The translations under genes and the position numbers were made by a program. 64,000 nucleotides of DNA from Nocardioides sp. Root682 (GTDB taxonomy: Bacteria > Actinomycetota > Actinomycetes > Propionibacteriales > Nocardioidaceae), in contig NZ_LMHJ01000001.1 of the NCBI RefSeq assembly GCF_001427795.1, forward strand, positions 1,287,773 through 1,351,772, read 5' to 3'. The notes beneath the pieces are model-generated. The model was given only the letters and a program-made list of their open reading frames with translations. It ran no database searches and was not told where the DNA came from. This document shows positions 42,247-51,396 of this stretch, one piece after another. Position 1 is the first letter of the stretch. Each line of letters starts with the position of its first letter.

Positions 42247-43702
42247 CCAGCTGCTGCTCCGCCTTCTCCGTACGACGGAACGACGTGAGCTCGATCGCGG
42301 GGCGGAACCGCTGCCGGGCGATGGCGTGCGGGTAGGTGAACTCGCGCAGGCCGTCGGCGCCGTGGATCCGGCCGAAGCCCGACTGACCGACGCCGCCGAA
42401 CGGGAGCGTGGGGATGCCGGCGAACGAGATCACGCTGTTGACCGCGGTCATGCCGGCGCGCAGCTGCTCGGCGATCTCCATGCCCTTGTCCTTGGCGAAC
42501 ACCGTCGAGCCGAGGGCGAAGGGGGTGCCGTTGGCCAGCCTGATCGCCTCGTCCATGTCCTTGACCCGCGTGACGGTCACGGTCGGTCCGAAGGTCTCCT
42601 CCTGCTGGGCAGCGGAGTCCTCGGGGACGTCGACGAGCACCGTCGGCTGCACGTAACGCGCACCTTCGGGCACCGGCCCGCCGACCAGCGCACGGCCGCC
42701 GCGTGCCAGGGCGTCGTCGATGTGGCGACGGATGACCTCGACCTGTGAGGGCATGGTGATCGGACCGAGCTGCCCGCCGGGCTCCGCCTTGACGTTCTTC
42801 GCCGCGACGACCAGCTGGTCGACGAACGTGTCGTAGACGCGGTCGTGGACGTAGACCCGCTCGACACCGGCACAGGTCTGCCCGGCGTTGCCGCAGGCGC
42901 CCCACAGGGCGGAGTCGACGGCCTCGGCGATGTCGGCGTCCGCGTCGACGATCATGGCGTCCTTGCCACCGGCCTCGATCACCACGGGCGTCAGGGTCGC
43001 CGCCGCGGCAGCCATGACCCGCTTGCCGGTGGCGGTGGAACCGGTGAAGGCCACCTTGTCGACGCCGGACGTCGTCAGCGCGGCACCCGTCTCGCCGTAC
43101 CCGGTGACGACCTGGAACACCGGGCGGCCCACGGCCTCCAGGAAGGTCTTCGCGAGCCATTCACCGATGGCCGGGGTGTACTCCGAAGGCTTGAAGACGA
43201 CACCGTTGCCGGCGGCCAGCGCGTAGGCGATGGAACCCATCGGCGTGAAGACGGGGTAGTTCCACGGCCCGATGACGCCGATGACGCCGAGTGGGCGGTA
43301 CTCGATCGTCGCCGCCTGGTTGACCATGAGCAGGCCGGGCGCGACCATCCGTCGCTTGAGCACCTTCTCGGCGTGGCTGCCTGCCCAGGCGAGGTGGTCG
43401 ATCGCGAGCGAGGCCTCGAGCAGGGCGTCGCCGTGCGGCTTGCCGTTCTCGAGGGACATCAGGGAGGCGAGCTCGTCGAGGCGGCGGGCGATCAGCTTGC
43501 GCCAGGCGACGAGTGCCTTCTTGCGACCGTCGAACCCGAGCGCACGCCAGTGCTCCGCTTCCTTGCGCACACTCGCCACCACCGCCTGCACGTGGGCGGC
43601 GTCGTGGATGGGGTGGGTGCCCACGACCTCGTTGGTGGCGGGGTTGTGCGAGGTGAAGGTTGCCGCCGAGGTCTCTGCGGGCGCGGTTTCGATGCTGGTC
43701 AC
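42206..43702 (-). CDS. Aldehyde dehydrogenase, succinate-semialdehyde dehydrogenase-like
   Basis: The 498-residue enzyme has the ALDH motifs: GVIGPWNYPVFTP, nucleotide loop FTGSTATGKRVM, catalytic Glu in VVIEAGGKDAM and Cys in NAGQTCAGVE. The NAGQTCAG context and length resemble GabD2-type succinic semialdehyde dehydrogenases, but class assignment is tentative. It oxidises an aldehyde with NAD(P)+. The tail overlaps the EamA gene by 41 bases on the opposite strand, so no separate terminator exists between the genes. Confidence 0.9.
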   Translation of the reverse strand: MTSIETAPAETSAATFTSHNPATNEVVGTHPIHDAAHVQAVVASVRKEAEHWRALGFDGRKKALVAWRKLIARRLDELASLMSLENGKPHGDALLEASLAIDHLAWAGSHAEKVLKRRMVAPGLLMVNQAATIEYRPLGVIGVIGPWNYPVFTPMGSIAYALAAGNGVVFKPSEYTPAIGEWLAKTFLEAVGRPVFQVVTGYGETGAALTTSGVDKVAFTGSTATGKRVMAAAAATLTPVVIEAGGKDAMIVDADADIAEAVDSALWGACGNAGQTCAGVERVYVHDRVYDTFVDQLVVAAKNVKAEPGGQLGPITMPSQVEVIRRHIDDALARGGRALVGGPVPEGARYVQPTVLVDVPEDSAAQQEETFGPTVTVTRVKDMDEAIRLANGTPFALGSTVFAKDKGMEIAEQLRAGMTAVNSVISFAGIPTLPFGGVGQSGFGRIHGADGLREFTYPHAIARQRFRPAIELTSFRRTEKAEQQLVKVVKGLYGRGKK

Positions 43703-43803
43703 CCCTTGAATCTACTGCCGTTGCAGGGGCGGCGGAATGTTCGCAGGAACAAAAGCACGAGCCCCCGATGTGCCACGTCACGAGGGTGCCTCCCGACTCG
43801 TCG

Positions 43804-44556
43804 TCAGGCGCACTCCCCCTGTCCGAGCCGGACCAGTCCGTTCAGGTCCCCGCGCCCGAACTCGCGCTGGCCGATGTTGTCCTCGAACATCAGCTCCGCT
43901 GGCGAGTCGACGTGGTCGAGGCCGACCAGGTGCCCGAGCTCGTGCAACAGGATCGCCCGCTGGTAGGCCTCACCGTCGCGCTCCTCCTCGAGGTCCTCGA
44001 ACGAATCGCTGTCGAGGGTGACGCCGCCCGTGATGAACCGCAGCCGACCGTCCCCACCCTCCCGGGCCGCGGCCCCACCGAGACCGGCCACGTCGCCGTC
44101 GAGCTGGTCGACCTCGGACTCGGTGGCCCACGAGATGAGGACCTGCTCGCGGCGCCCGCCCAGGGGCACGAACTCACGCTCCCACTTCGGACGGCGATCG
44201 GTGCGGCCGTCGTACACGAACCGCAGGCCGGTGACCCCGGCGACCTCGGCGACCGCGGCCTCAACGAAGGCCACTGTCTCGTCCGCACCGTCCGGAGCCC
44301 CGTCGGTGTTGATCTCGTAGTGGATCTCCTTGCAGGGATCCCACGCGACCGGGTCGTCGGGGTCGCCCCGCTGGTGGTCCAGGAAGGCGTACACCCCGCC
44401 CTCGGGGACGTCGGCCGGAGTGCCGAGCGGGTCCTCACCCAGGCCGATCAGACGACGGAAGGCACTGTTCTCGCTGCCGGGAGCGAACAGGACGATGCCG
44501 ACGAACAGCACCGCGCTGATCAGCAGCACCAGGCCTGATCGCCAGCGCTCACGCAT
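43804..44556 (-). CDS. Membrane-anchored matrixin-like zinc metalloprotease
   Basis: The protein is about 250 residues. It has one N-terminal membrane segment (SGLVLLISAVLFVGIVLFAP) and an extracellular catalytic domain with HELGHLVGLDH, followed by SPAELMFEDN, the Met-turn position of matrixins. No C-terminal domain, so it is a minimal enzyme. The start is either this ATG (GGAG 11 bases upstream) or a GTG four codons earlier at 44568. It is 30 bases downstream of the adenylate cyclase gene and may be part of that operon. Substrate unknown. Confidence 0.87.
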   Translation of the reverse strand: MRERWRSGLVLLISAVLFVGIVLFAPGSENSAFRRLIGLGEDPLGTPADVPEGGVYAFLDHQRGDPDDPVAWDPCKEIHYEINTDGAPDGADETVAFVEAAVAEVAGVTGLRFVYDGRTDRRPKWEREFVPLGGRREQVLISWATESEVDQLDGDVAGLGGAAAREGGDGRLRFITGGVTLDSDSFEDLEEERDGEAYQRAILLHELGHLVGLDHVDSPAELMFEDNIGQREFGRGDLNGLVRLGQGECA

Positions 44557-44586
44557 GGAAGTCCCCACTCCGCCGAGTCTGCCTCG

Positions 44587-47500
44587 TCAGACCGAGCGCT
44601 CGAGGTCCTCGAGCCACGCCCGCGCCCCGAGCTGCCCGTACACCTCGCGCGCCCGGTCGAGCAGGTCGACCGACTCGCCGCGACGTCCCTGCCGGACCAG
44701 CCAGGCACCCAGGTCGGCCGCGATCCGTGCCTCGTGGACCACCGAGCCCCAGGTACGTGCCTTGCCGAGCGCATCGCGGTAGAGCTGCTCCACGGTGTCG
44801 TCTGCGAGCGACCCGTCCCGACCCGCTCCCGCACGCAGCTGGAGGTACAGCGCTCGTACGCCCAGGGGCAGGGGCCCGTCCGGCACGTCGGCCAGGGCGA
44901 GCACGGCGGCGACGTCGGTGGAGTCTCCCCGTTCGCCGACCACCACCGCAGCGAACATCCAGATCGACCAGATGTCCATCGAGGTGGCCGCGCCCTCCAC
45001 GATGAGTCGAGCCCCCTCCAGTGCCAGCTCCACGGCGTCCGGCTGACCCGCGATCATCGCCTCAAGGGCACGGTCGACGTAGAACTCGGCCACGACGCCC
45101 GGATCCTCGATGTCCTCGGCCGTCTGGCCCACCGTCTCGGCGACCGGCAAGCGGTCGGTCCCGCGGCCCCAGGCGTGGAAGCGCAGGGAGATGTCCGCAG
45201 AGAACGCGAGGAACTTCATGACGTCCTCGACCTCGGCGAGTGCGGCAGCCTCCTCCCACTCGCCCTGCAGGAGCAGCGCGAGCGCCAGGTTGTTCGTCGC
45301 GAAGGCAACGACGATCTCCTCGCCGATCTCACGCCCGCCCGCGATGGCGGCGCGTCCGATCCGGATGGCGTCGGGCACGTCGTCGAAGGTCTTGAGGGCG
45401 CTGAGGTTGAGGAGGGCAACGGCACGTTCGCGGATGGCGTGGTTGCGTCCCGCCAGCTCGGCAGACTGCTCGAAGAGCAGAGCCGACAGGTGCGGGAGCG
45501 ACTCGCTGCAGCTGATCGCCTGGACCGACCAGCTGTCCGCGATCCGGCGCGGGTCCCCCGTCAGCTCGGCCAGCTCCAGCGCCTCCTGCGCCACCGCGCC
45601 CAGCCCGTCGCCACCGGCTCGCATCAGCACCGAGGCCAGGGCGCCCACCAGGTCGAACCGTGTCGCGAGGACCTGCGGGTCCTCCGGCACGTCGGGCAGT
45701 CGGTCCAGCATGTCCCGCACCAGCTGCTCGGCACGCCCCAGGTCCCCTTCGCCGTAGACCAACGACCGCGCGAGGTCCTCCGTGGCGGCCGCAGCACCGA
45801 CGAGGTCGCCGATGGCGTCGAAGCCCTTGAGCGCATCGGCCGCGTGCTCGATCGCTGCATCGAGCTGCCCGGCGATGCGCAGCTGCCGGGCCAGCCTGCT
45901 CTGTACGACGAGGCGCCGGCCGGGTTCGCAGCGCTCCAGTGCACGGGTGAGGTAGCCGACAGCCTCCCCCGGTGCCCCGAGGTCGGCCGCTCGATCGGCC
46001 GCCAGCTCGAGGTGCTGGGACGCCGCCGCGGTCAGCCCGGCCACGTCCGGGTCCCCCGGGACCGCCTCGATGGCGTCGAGGTAGTGCTGGGCGATGATCG
46101 GGGCGAGCTCGTAGGCCTCGCTGTGACCAGCCAGCTCGGCGGCCAGTGCGGCCGCGACCCGCAGGTGGGTGGCCTTCCGGTCGCGACGGCCGAGCATGCC
46201 GTAGGCGACTTGGCGTACGACGCCCTGGACGAACCGGTAGCTGCCGAAGTCGGCGCTCAGCCGATCGGTCTCGCGGCGCAGCACCTCGCGCCGGAACAGG
46301 CCGCCCAGCGCCCGCTCGAGGTCCGGTACGTCGTCGCAGAGCGCACTGATGCCCTCGTCCGTGAACACCAGGCCGAGCACGCTGGCGCGGTCCACGACCC
46401 GGCGTTCGTCCGCGGGCAGCGTGTCCAGCCGGGCGGCGATCAGCGCCTGCAGCGTCTGCGGCGCCGCGAGCGCCCCGAGGTCGACGGCCGCGGGGTCGGT
46501 CAGCACGTGTCGACCGTCGCGCACCACCACGACGTCGTGGTCCAGCAGCGAACGCACCGTCTCGATCGCGAACAGGGGCACGCCCTCGGCGCGCTGGACG
46601 AGCTCGGTGCGGATCCGCTCCGGGACGCCATCGACCAGCCGGTCGATGAGCTCTGCCATCTCCGCCTCGGACAGCTGCTCGAGGTGGATGACGGTGACGC
46701 GCCGGTTGCCCGCGAGGTCGGGGTGGTCGGCCAGCAGCTCGGGACGGGCGAGCACCAGCACGAAGACCGGGTGGTCGGCAGCGACCAGCAGGTGCTCGAG
46801 GAAGGCCAGCAGGGCCTGGTCGGCGTACTGCGCGTCGTCGATGACCAGGACGACGGGTGAGCCCTGGCCGACGTACTTGAAGAAGGCGGTCCACGCGACG
46901 AAGAGGTCCTCGCGGCTGAACGAGGTCCCCGACTCGTGTCCGAGGAGGGCGCCGAGACGCGGCTCGAGCCACGCCCGCTCGGTGGGCTCCGGCACGCACG
47001 CAACGAGTGCGGCCTGCAGGAGCGGACGTCCCTCCAGCCCGGCCGAGGTGTCGCCGGCGAGCACGCCGATCCGGTTCCGCACCGCCTCGGCCAGCGCGTA
47101 GTAGGCCACGCCGTCGCCGTACGACAGGCAGCGCCCGCGGTGCCAGAGCACGTCCGCGTCGAGGCCATCGACGTACTTCTCGAACTCCCACCCGAGCCGT
47201 GACTTGCCGATGCCTGCCTCGCCGTCGATGACGAGCATGCCGGGGCGGGTCGTCTCCTCGACGCCGTGGAAGACCTCCTTGACCAGCCGGAGCTCCCGGT
47301 CGCGCGCGACCAGCGTCGCCTCCAGTCCGTCGCCACGCCCGTCGCCACCGACGTTGGCGACGACGGCACGAACCGCCCACAACGGCACCGGCTCGGCCTT
47401 GCCCTTCATGGGGTGAGCGCCGGCGTCGTCGAACGCAATGGCCGAGGAGGCGAAGGACCGGGTGGTCCCATCGACCCAGACCGCCCCGGGAGGCGCGGTC

Positions 47501-48102
47501 GACTGGATCCGGGCTGCGGTGTTGACGGCGTCCCCCGCCACCATGCCCTGGCCGGTCGCGCCGACCGTGACTGCGACCTCCGCGGTGGTGATGCCCACCC
47601 GCAGGGCCAGGCCGGGCAACCCGATCCGGTCCCCCAGCGCCGCGACCCGCTCGATCAGCTCGAGTCCGGCGCGGACCGCGCGCTCGGCGTCGTCCTCGCG
47701 GGTGGCGGGCAGCCCCCAGACGGCCATGACCGCGTCGCCGATGAACTTCTCCAGCTCACCGCCGTAGCGCTCGATGACCGCACGGCACTCCTCGAAGTAC
47801 GCCGTGAGCAGCTCCCGGACCTCCTCGGAGTCCCTGCTCTCCGACAACGTCGTGAAGCCCACCAGGTCTCCGAACAGGACGCTGGTGATCCTGCGCGCAG
47901 CGCCAGCGACGGCGGGAGCGGCCGACTCGACCACCGGGGCCGCACCGCTGGCGGTCCCGCACGTGGGGCAGAAGCGCGCACCTGTCGGGAGATCACCGCC
48001 GCACGACGAACAGCCCGGCGCGGCGAACGAGCTGCCACACGAGAAGCAGAAGGCGGCGGTGTCAGCCTGCCCACCGGTGCCGCACGCCGTACACGTCCTC
48101 AT
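44587..48102 (-). CDS. Zinc-ribbon adenylate cyclase fused to AAA ATPase and TPR-like region
   Basis: The 1171-residue protein has two N-terminal CxxC zinc ribbons (Cys4/7/19/22 and 31/34/45/48) and a class III cyclase domain with all key residues: metal Asp79 and Asp123, substrate Lys119 and Asp191, transition-state Asn194 and Arg198. An AAA ATPase (Walker A 294-301, GEAGIGKS; Walker B VVLVIDDAQYAD) and a long helical TPR-like tail follow. It should make cAMP, with the ATPase/TPR part as sensor. The ATG at 48102 has GAGAGGTGG upstream, 15 bases after the oxidoreductase gene. A partner effector is encoded two genes upstream. Confidence 0.92.
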   Translation of the reverse strand: MRTCTACGTGGQADTAAFCFSCGSSFAAPGCSSCGGDLPTGARFCPTCGTASGAAPVVESAAPAVAGAARRITSVLFGDLVGFTTLSESRDSEEVRELLTAYFEECRAVIERYGGELEKFIGDAVMAVWGLPATREDDAERAVRAGLELIERVAALGDRIGLPGLALRVGITTAEVAVTVGATGQGMVAGDAVNTAARIQSTAPPGAVWVDGTTRSFASSAIAFDDAGAHPMKGKAEPVPLWAVRAVVANVGGDGRGDGLEATLVARDRELRLVKEVFHGVEETTRPGMLVIDGEAGIGKSRLGWEFEKYVDGLDADVLWHRGRCLSYGDGVAYYALAEAVRNRIGVLAGDTSAGLEGRPLLQAALVACVPEPTERAWLEPRLGALLGHESGTSFSREDLFVAWTAFFKYVGQGSPVVLVIDDAQYADQALLAFLEHLLVAADHPVFVLVLARPELLADHPDLAGNRRVTVIHLEQLSEAEMAELIDRLVDGVPERIRTELVQRAEGVPLFAIETVRSLLDHDVVVVRDGRHVLTDPAAVDLGALAAPQTLQALIAARLDTLPADERRVVDRASVLGLVFTDEGISALCDDVPDLERALGGLFRREVLRRETDRLSADFGSYRFVQGVVRQVAYGMLGRRDRKATHLRVAAALAAELAGHSEAYELAPIIAQHYLDAIEAVPGDPDVAGLTAAASQHLELAADRAADLGAPGEAVGYLTRALERCEPGRRLVVQSRLARQLRIAGQLDAAIEHAADALKGFDAIGDLVGAAAATEDLARSLVYGEGDLGRAEQLVRDMLDRLPDVPEDPQVLATRFDLVGALASVLMRAGGDGLGAVAQEALELAELTGDPRRIADSWSVQAISCSESLPHLSALLFEQSAELAGRNHAIRERAVALLNLSALKTFDDVPDAIRIGRAAIAGGREIGEEIVVAFATNNLALALLLQGEWEEAAALAEVEDVMKFLAFSADISLRFHAWGRGTDRLPVAETVGQTAEDIEDPGVVAEFYVDRALEAMIAGQPDAVELALEGARLIVEGAATSMDIWSIWMFAAVVVGERGDSTDVAAVLALADVPDGPLPLGVRALYLQLRAGAGRDGSLADDTVEQLYRDALGKARTWGSVVHEARIAADLGAWLVRQGRRGESVDLLDRAREVYGQLGARAWLEDLERSV

Positions 48103-48117
48103 CCCGAGACCCACCTC

Positions 48118-50793
48118 TCACCGGCCGAGGCGGGTGAGCGCCTCGACGTCGCCGGCCCGCAGGTCGGCAAGGATGGTGGTGACGTCGGCCCGGTCGCCGA
48201 CCAGGCGCTGCAGGTGGGGCACCTCGCGGGTGTGGCCGAAGAGCAACCCGCCGACGAGCTGACCGTCGTCCACGACCAGCTTCGCGTAGGTCCCCGCAGC
48301 GAGGTCCTGGTGCACCACGACCTCGTCGGTCGCTTCCGGATCGATCCTGCCCGCGCTGGCGAGCGCGACGCCGACGCCCTTGAGCACCATCGGCGGGACC
48401 TCCTGCGTGAACGCCTGGTGCTCACCGAGGAGCTGGGCCGCGACGACCTCCGCCTGGCGGACCGCCGTGGGCCACAGACCCCACGACCGGCCCTCGAACT
48501 CGGCCACGTCGCCGCAGGCATAGACGTTCGGGCTCGACGTGCGCATCTGCTCGTCGACCACGATGCCGCGGTTCACCTCGAGGCCGGCGGCGCGAGCGAG
48601 ATCTGCGTCCGGGGCCACACCGATGGCGCACAGGAACAGGTCCGTGGTGGCCACGGTCCCGTCGCTGAGGCGGAGTCCCTCGAGGGTCTCGGTGCCGGCC
48701 AGCTTCTCAACACTAACGCCGAGGCGCACCTCGATCCCGGTGCCGGTGAGGAAGTCGGTCAACATCTGCGACGCGGTCTCGTCCGCACCTCGGGCCAACA
48801 GGCGCTCGCCGCGTTCGAGCACCGTGGTCGAGATCCCGAGCTTGTGCAAGGAGTACGCCGCCTCGAGCCCGAGCAGGCCACCACCGCCCACGAAGGCCCG
48901 GCGGGCACCGGTGCGCTGGGCATGCGCCCTGATCTCCGCGGCGTCGGACGCCTCGCGCAGCACGAAGGTCCCCGGGACACCGAACCCGGGCACGTCCGGC
49001 ACGATCGGCCGCGCACCGGTCGCGAACACCAGGTGGTCGAACTCGATGACCTCGCCCGTCGCCATCCGCACCACACCGTCCTCGGTGTCCACGGACGAGA
49101 CCAGCGTGTTGAGCCACGAGTCGACCCGGTTGGTCTCGAACCAGTCGTCCGGCAACAGGTAGAGCCCCGCCATCGCGCTGCGTCCGTAGATGACCCGGGA
49201 GATGCCCATCCGGTTGTAGAGGTGGTGCGGTTCACGGTTGACGAGCGCGATCTCGCAGTCGACGTCCGCCTCCCGCAGCCGTTCGGCCACCGACACCCCG
49301 GCGATGCCGCCACCGAGGATGACCACCTTGCCGATGGACCGTGCGGGGGCGCTGGTCCTCGGCGCCGGAGCCGCGGGCGGGCCCGTCCGGTCCGGCTTCA
49401 GCGCGACGGTGCAGTCGCCGCGCAGGACCGCCTGGCACGCCAGCCGGTTCCCGTCCGGCAGGCCCAGGCGGCGCAGCGTCGCGGCCTCGTCGGGCGTCAT
49501 CGGGTCGAGGTTCGCCGCGCCGGCGCGGATCGCCACCGGGTCAGCGCCGCACATGCCCATCCGGCAGCCGGCCTCGATCGGCAGCCCCGCTGCCTCGACG
49601 ACGTCCAGGATCGTCGAGCCGGCCTTGCTGACCAGCTCACGGCCCTCGGGCTCCACGCGCACGCACGGGTTCTCGGAGTGCTCGGCCTCGTCCTGCAGGC
49701 CCTGGAGGCGGTCCGCCCCGATCCGGAGCGCGGTCGTGACCGGTGCAGCGACGATCTGCTTGAAGCGGAGCTCGAGCGCGAAGGTGCGGACCAGCCACGC
49801 CACCGCGAGCGCCAGCGCGACCGCGCGCAACGGCCAGCGCAGCAGCGCCATGTCCGCGCCCGTCGCGTCATAGGCGACGCCCGCGATCGTCGTACCGGCG
49901 AACCAGTAGAAGGACACGAAGGCCGTGGCGCCCCAGAGCGCGGCCACCTTCGCCCAGGTCAACCGGGTGAGGCCCTGCACGGCGAGGAAGATGCCCGCGG
50001 ACGCCGCAGCGCACGCCGCCAGCCGCAGGTAGTAGGTGCCGTCACCGCTCGCATCCGGCGAGGGAAGCAGGTTGTAGCCGAGGACCAGGCCCGGGAACAG
50101 CCCGGCGAACACGCGTCGACTGGCACCCCAGTCGGGGTTCGCGTCGGTCATGTCCGCCTGGTAGGCGACCGGCGGGTTGAAGTCGTAGCAGTTCTTGGTG
50201 CAGCCGACGCAGGGCTCGCAGTGGCTGTTGGGCGAGGTCACGAACGGCGTCTGGCCGTAGAGGCGCTGCACGGGCAGCAGCGGGCAGATGCTCGAGCACC
50301 AACCGCTCTTGCCGCGGTAGGTCAGGCCCCCGACGAGGGCGACGGTGATCGTGGCCGCAAGGACGATCGCAGTGACGCGGCCGTCGGTGTTGAGCACCGT
50401 ACGACGCAACGCAACCGCGAGCAGGAACGCGGTGATCGCGACGAAGTGCCCGCGCTCGGCCAGCCAGGTCGGTGTCTTGAGCGCCCTGCTCCTCCCGATG
50501 GAGCGCGGCATCTGGTTCGCCGCGGCCAGCGGACAGATGTTGCGCCACACGCCGGGCGCGACGAAGAACATCACCGGGAGCAGGGGCACCACGACGTTCC
50601 ACAGCAGGTAGAGCCCGTCCTCGGGCTCGGCCACCAGCAGGACCACGAGTCCCAGGTAGGCGGCCACGCTCACCAGCCGGACGTAGTGCCAGGCACGCCG
50701 CGGGACAGTCCGCGGGAGCTCGACGTACGGCGGGAAGGGCCGCTCCTCGTCGACGGGAGGTCGCTTGCCCAGCTTCAGGTCGACGGCGGTCAC
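48118..50793 (-). CDS. Membrane Fe-S/flavin oxidoreductase (NosR/NapH-like spans, [2Fe-2S] domain, FAD-NAD(P) domain)
   Basis: The 891-residue protein has six or so spans in its first 340 residues with cysteine motifs of NapH/NosR-type quinol or electron-relay proteins (Cys87, Cys166, Cys170, and CEPCVGCTKNC at 192-202, a [4Fe-4S] set). A [2Fe-2S] domain has ligands Cys410, Cys415, Asp418 and Cys453; Asp in the third place also occurs in E. coli SdhB. A NirB/rubredoxin-reductase-like flavoprotein follows (FAD motif GGGIAG, 494-499; NAD(P) motif near 636; ACGDVAEF). It could pass electrons from NAD(P)H to the membrane. It overlaps the cNMP-binding gene by four bases. Confidence 0.88.
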   Translation of the reverse strand: MTAVDLKLGKRPPVDEERPFPPYVELPRTVPRRAWHYVRLVSVAAYLGLVVLLVAEPEDGLYLLWNVVVPLLPVMFFVAPGVWRNICPLAAANQMPRSIGRSRALKTPTWLAERGHFVAITAFLLAVALRRTVLNTDGRVTAIVLAATITVALVGGLTYRGKSGWCSSICPLLPVQRLYGQTPFVTSPNSHCEPCVGCTKNCYDFNPPVAYQADMTDANPDWGASRRVFAGLFPGLVLGYNLLPSPDASGDGTYYLRLAACAAASAGIFLAVQGLTRLTWAKVAALWGATAFVSFYWFAGTTIAGVAYDATGADMALLRWPLRAVALALAVAWLVRTFALELRFKQIVAAPVTTALRIGADRLQGLQDEAEHSENPCVRVEPEGRELVSKAGSTILDVVEAAGLPIEAGCRMGMCGADPVAIRAGAANLDPMTPDEAATLRRLGLPDGNRLACQAVLRGDCTVALKPDRTGPPAAPAPRTSAPARSIGKVVILGGGIAGVSVAERLREADVDCEIALVNREPHHLYNRMGISRVIYGRSAMAGLYLLPDDWFETNRVDSWLNTLVSSVDTEDGVVRMATGEVIEFDHLVFATGARPIVPDVPGFGVPGTFVLREASDAAEIRAHAQRTGARRAFVGGGGLLGLEAAYSLHKLGISTTVLERGERLLARGADETASQMLTDFLTGTGIEVRLGVSVEKLAGTETLEGLRLSDGTVATTDLFLCAIGVAPDADLARAAGLEVNRGIVVDEQMRTSSPNVYACGDVAEFEGRSWGLWPTAVRQAEVVAAQLLGEHQAFTQEVPPMVLKGVGVALASAGRIDPEATDEVVVHQDLAAGTYAKLVVDDGQLVGGLLFGHTREVPHLQRLVGDRADVTTILADLRAGDVEALTRLGR

Positions 50794-51269
50794 CGCGCCG
50801 CCTCGCGCGCCTCAGCAGCACGGAGCCGACCGGCCAGCGCACGCCCCAGGTCCAGCAGCAGGGTCCGGGCCAGCACGGGTTCACCGGCCGACAAGGCCTC
50901 GAACGCCTCGTACCGGATCCGCATGATGCGGGAGTCCTCCACCGCGACGACCGTCGACGAGCGGGGCCGGCCGTCGAAGAAGGCGACCTCCCCGAAGACG
51001 TCGCCGGGCACCATCTGCGCCCGGGCACCGTCGGGCACGCCTGCGATGCGCGGAGCGAGAGCGCCGGCGAGGACGATGAAGAGGCTCTGGTCCTGCTCCC
51101 CCTCGCGAACCAGCACCTGGCCGCGCTTCACGACCTCGATCGTGCTGTGCTGCTGAAGGACCCGCCACTCGCGCGCGCTGCAGCTCTCGAGGAAGGTTCC
51201 GACGGCAGCAGTGGCCGGCGCGGGTTCGGGATCGCCACCCGCGACGCTGTAGTCGAAGAAGTCGACCAT
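50790..51269 (-). CDS. Stand-alone cyclic nucleotide-binding protein
   Basis: The 159-residue protein is a single cNMP-binding (CRP-like) domain with the phosphate-binding cassette GDVFGEVAFFDGRPRSSTV (Gly93, Glu94, Arg103). No helix-turn-helix follows, so it is not a transcription factor. It probably senses cAMP and acts on its operon partner, the oxidoreductase, whose start overlaps its stop (ATGA). The cyclase two genes downstream is a likely source of the ligand. Confidence 0.9.
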   Translation of the reverse strand: MVDFFDYSVAGGDPEPAPATAAVGTFLESCSAREWRVLQQHSTIEVVKRGQVLVREGEQDQSLFIVLAGALAPRIAGVPDGARAQMVPGDVFGEVAFFDGRPRSSTVVAVEDSRIMRIRYEAFEALSAGEPVLARTLLLDLGRALAGRLRAAEAREAAR

Positions 51270-51339
51270 CGTCCTGACTCCTTAGCAGCTCCCGCACGGT
51301 TGGACGCCGGCACGAAGGTACCGCTCCGGGCGGGGCCTG

Positions 51340-51355
51340 CGCCGGAATTCCGGCG
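51340..51355. promoter_or_regulatory. Perfect 16-bp palindrome upstream of the cNMP-binding operon
   Basis: CGCCGGAATTCCGGCG lies 70 bases upstream of the cNMP gene start and 42 bases past the crotonase stop. It could be an operator or, folded with an AATT loop, a short terminator for the crotonase transcript. Confidence 0.4.
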
Positions 51356-51396
51356 AGGAAGTGCTGACGCGGATCCGCGATGGAGCGGCCGAGGTG

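Noticed and set aside
47266..51156. A 1296-codon open frame on the plus strand across the oxidoreductase and cyclase genes
   Set aside because: It is antisense to two genes with clear domain motifs. Long antisense frames are expected at this GC content and it shows no family motif.
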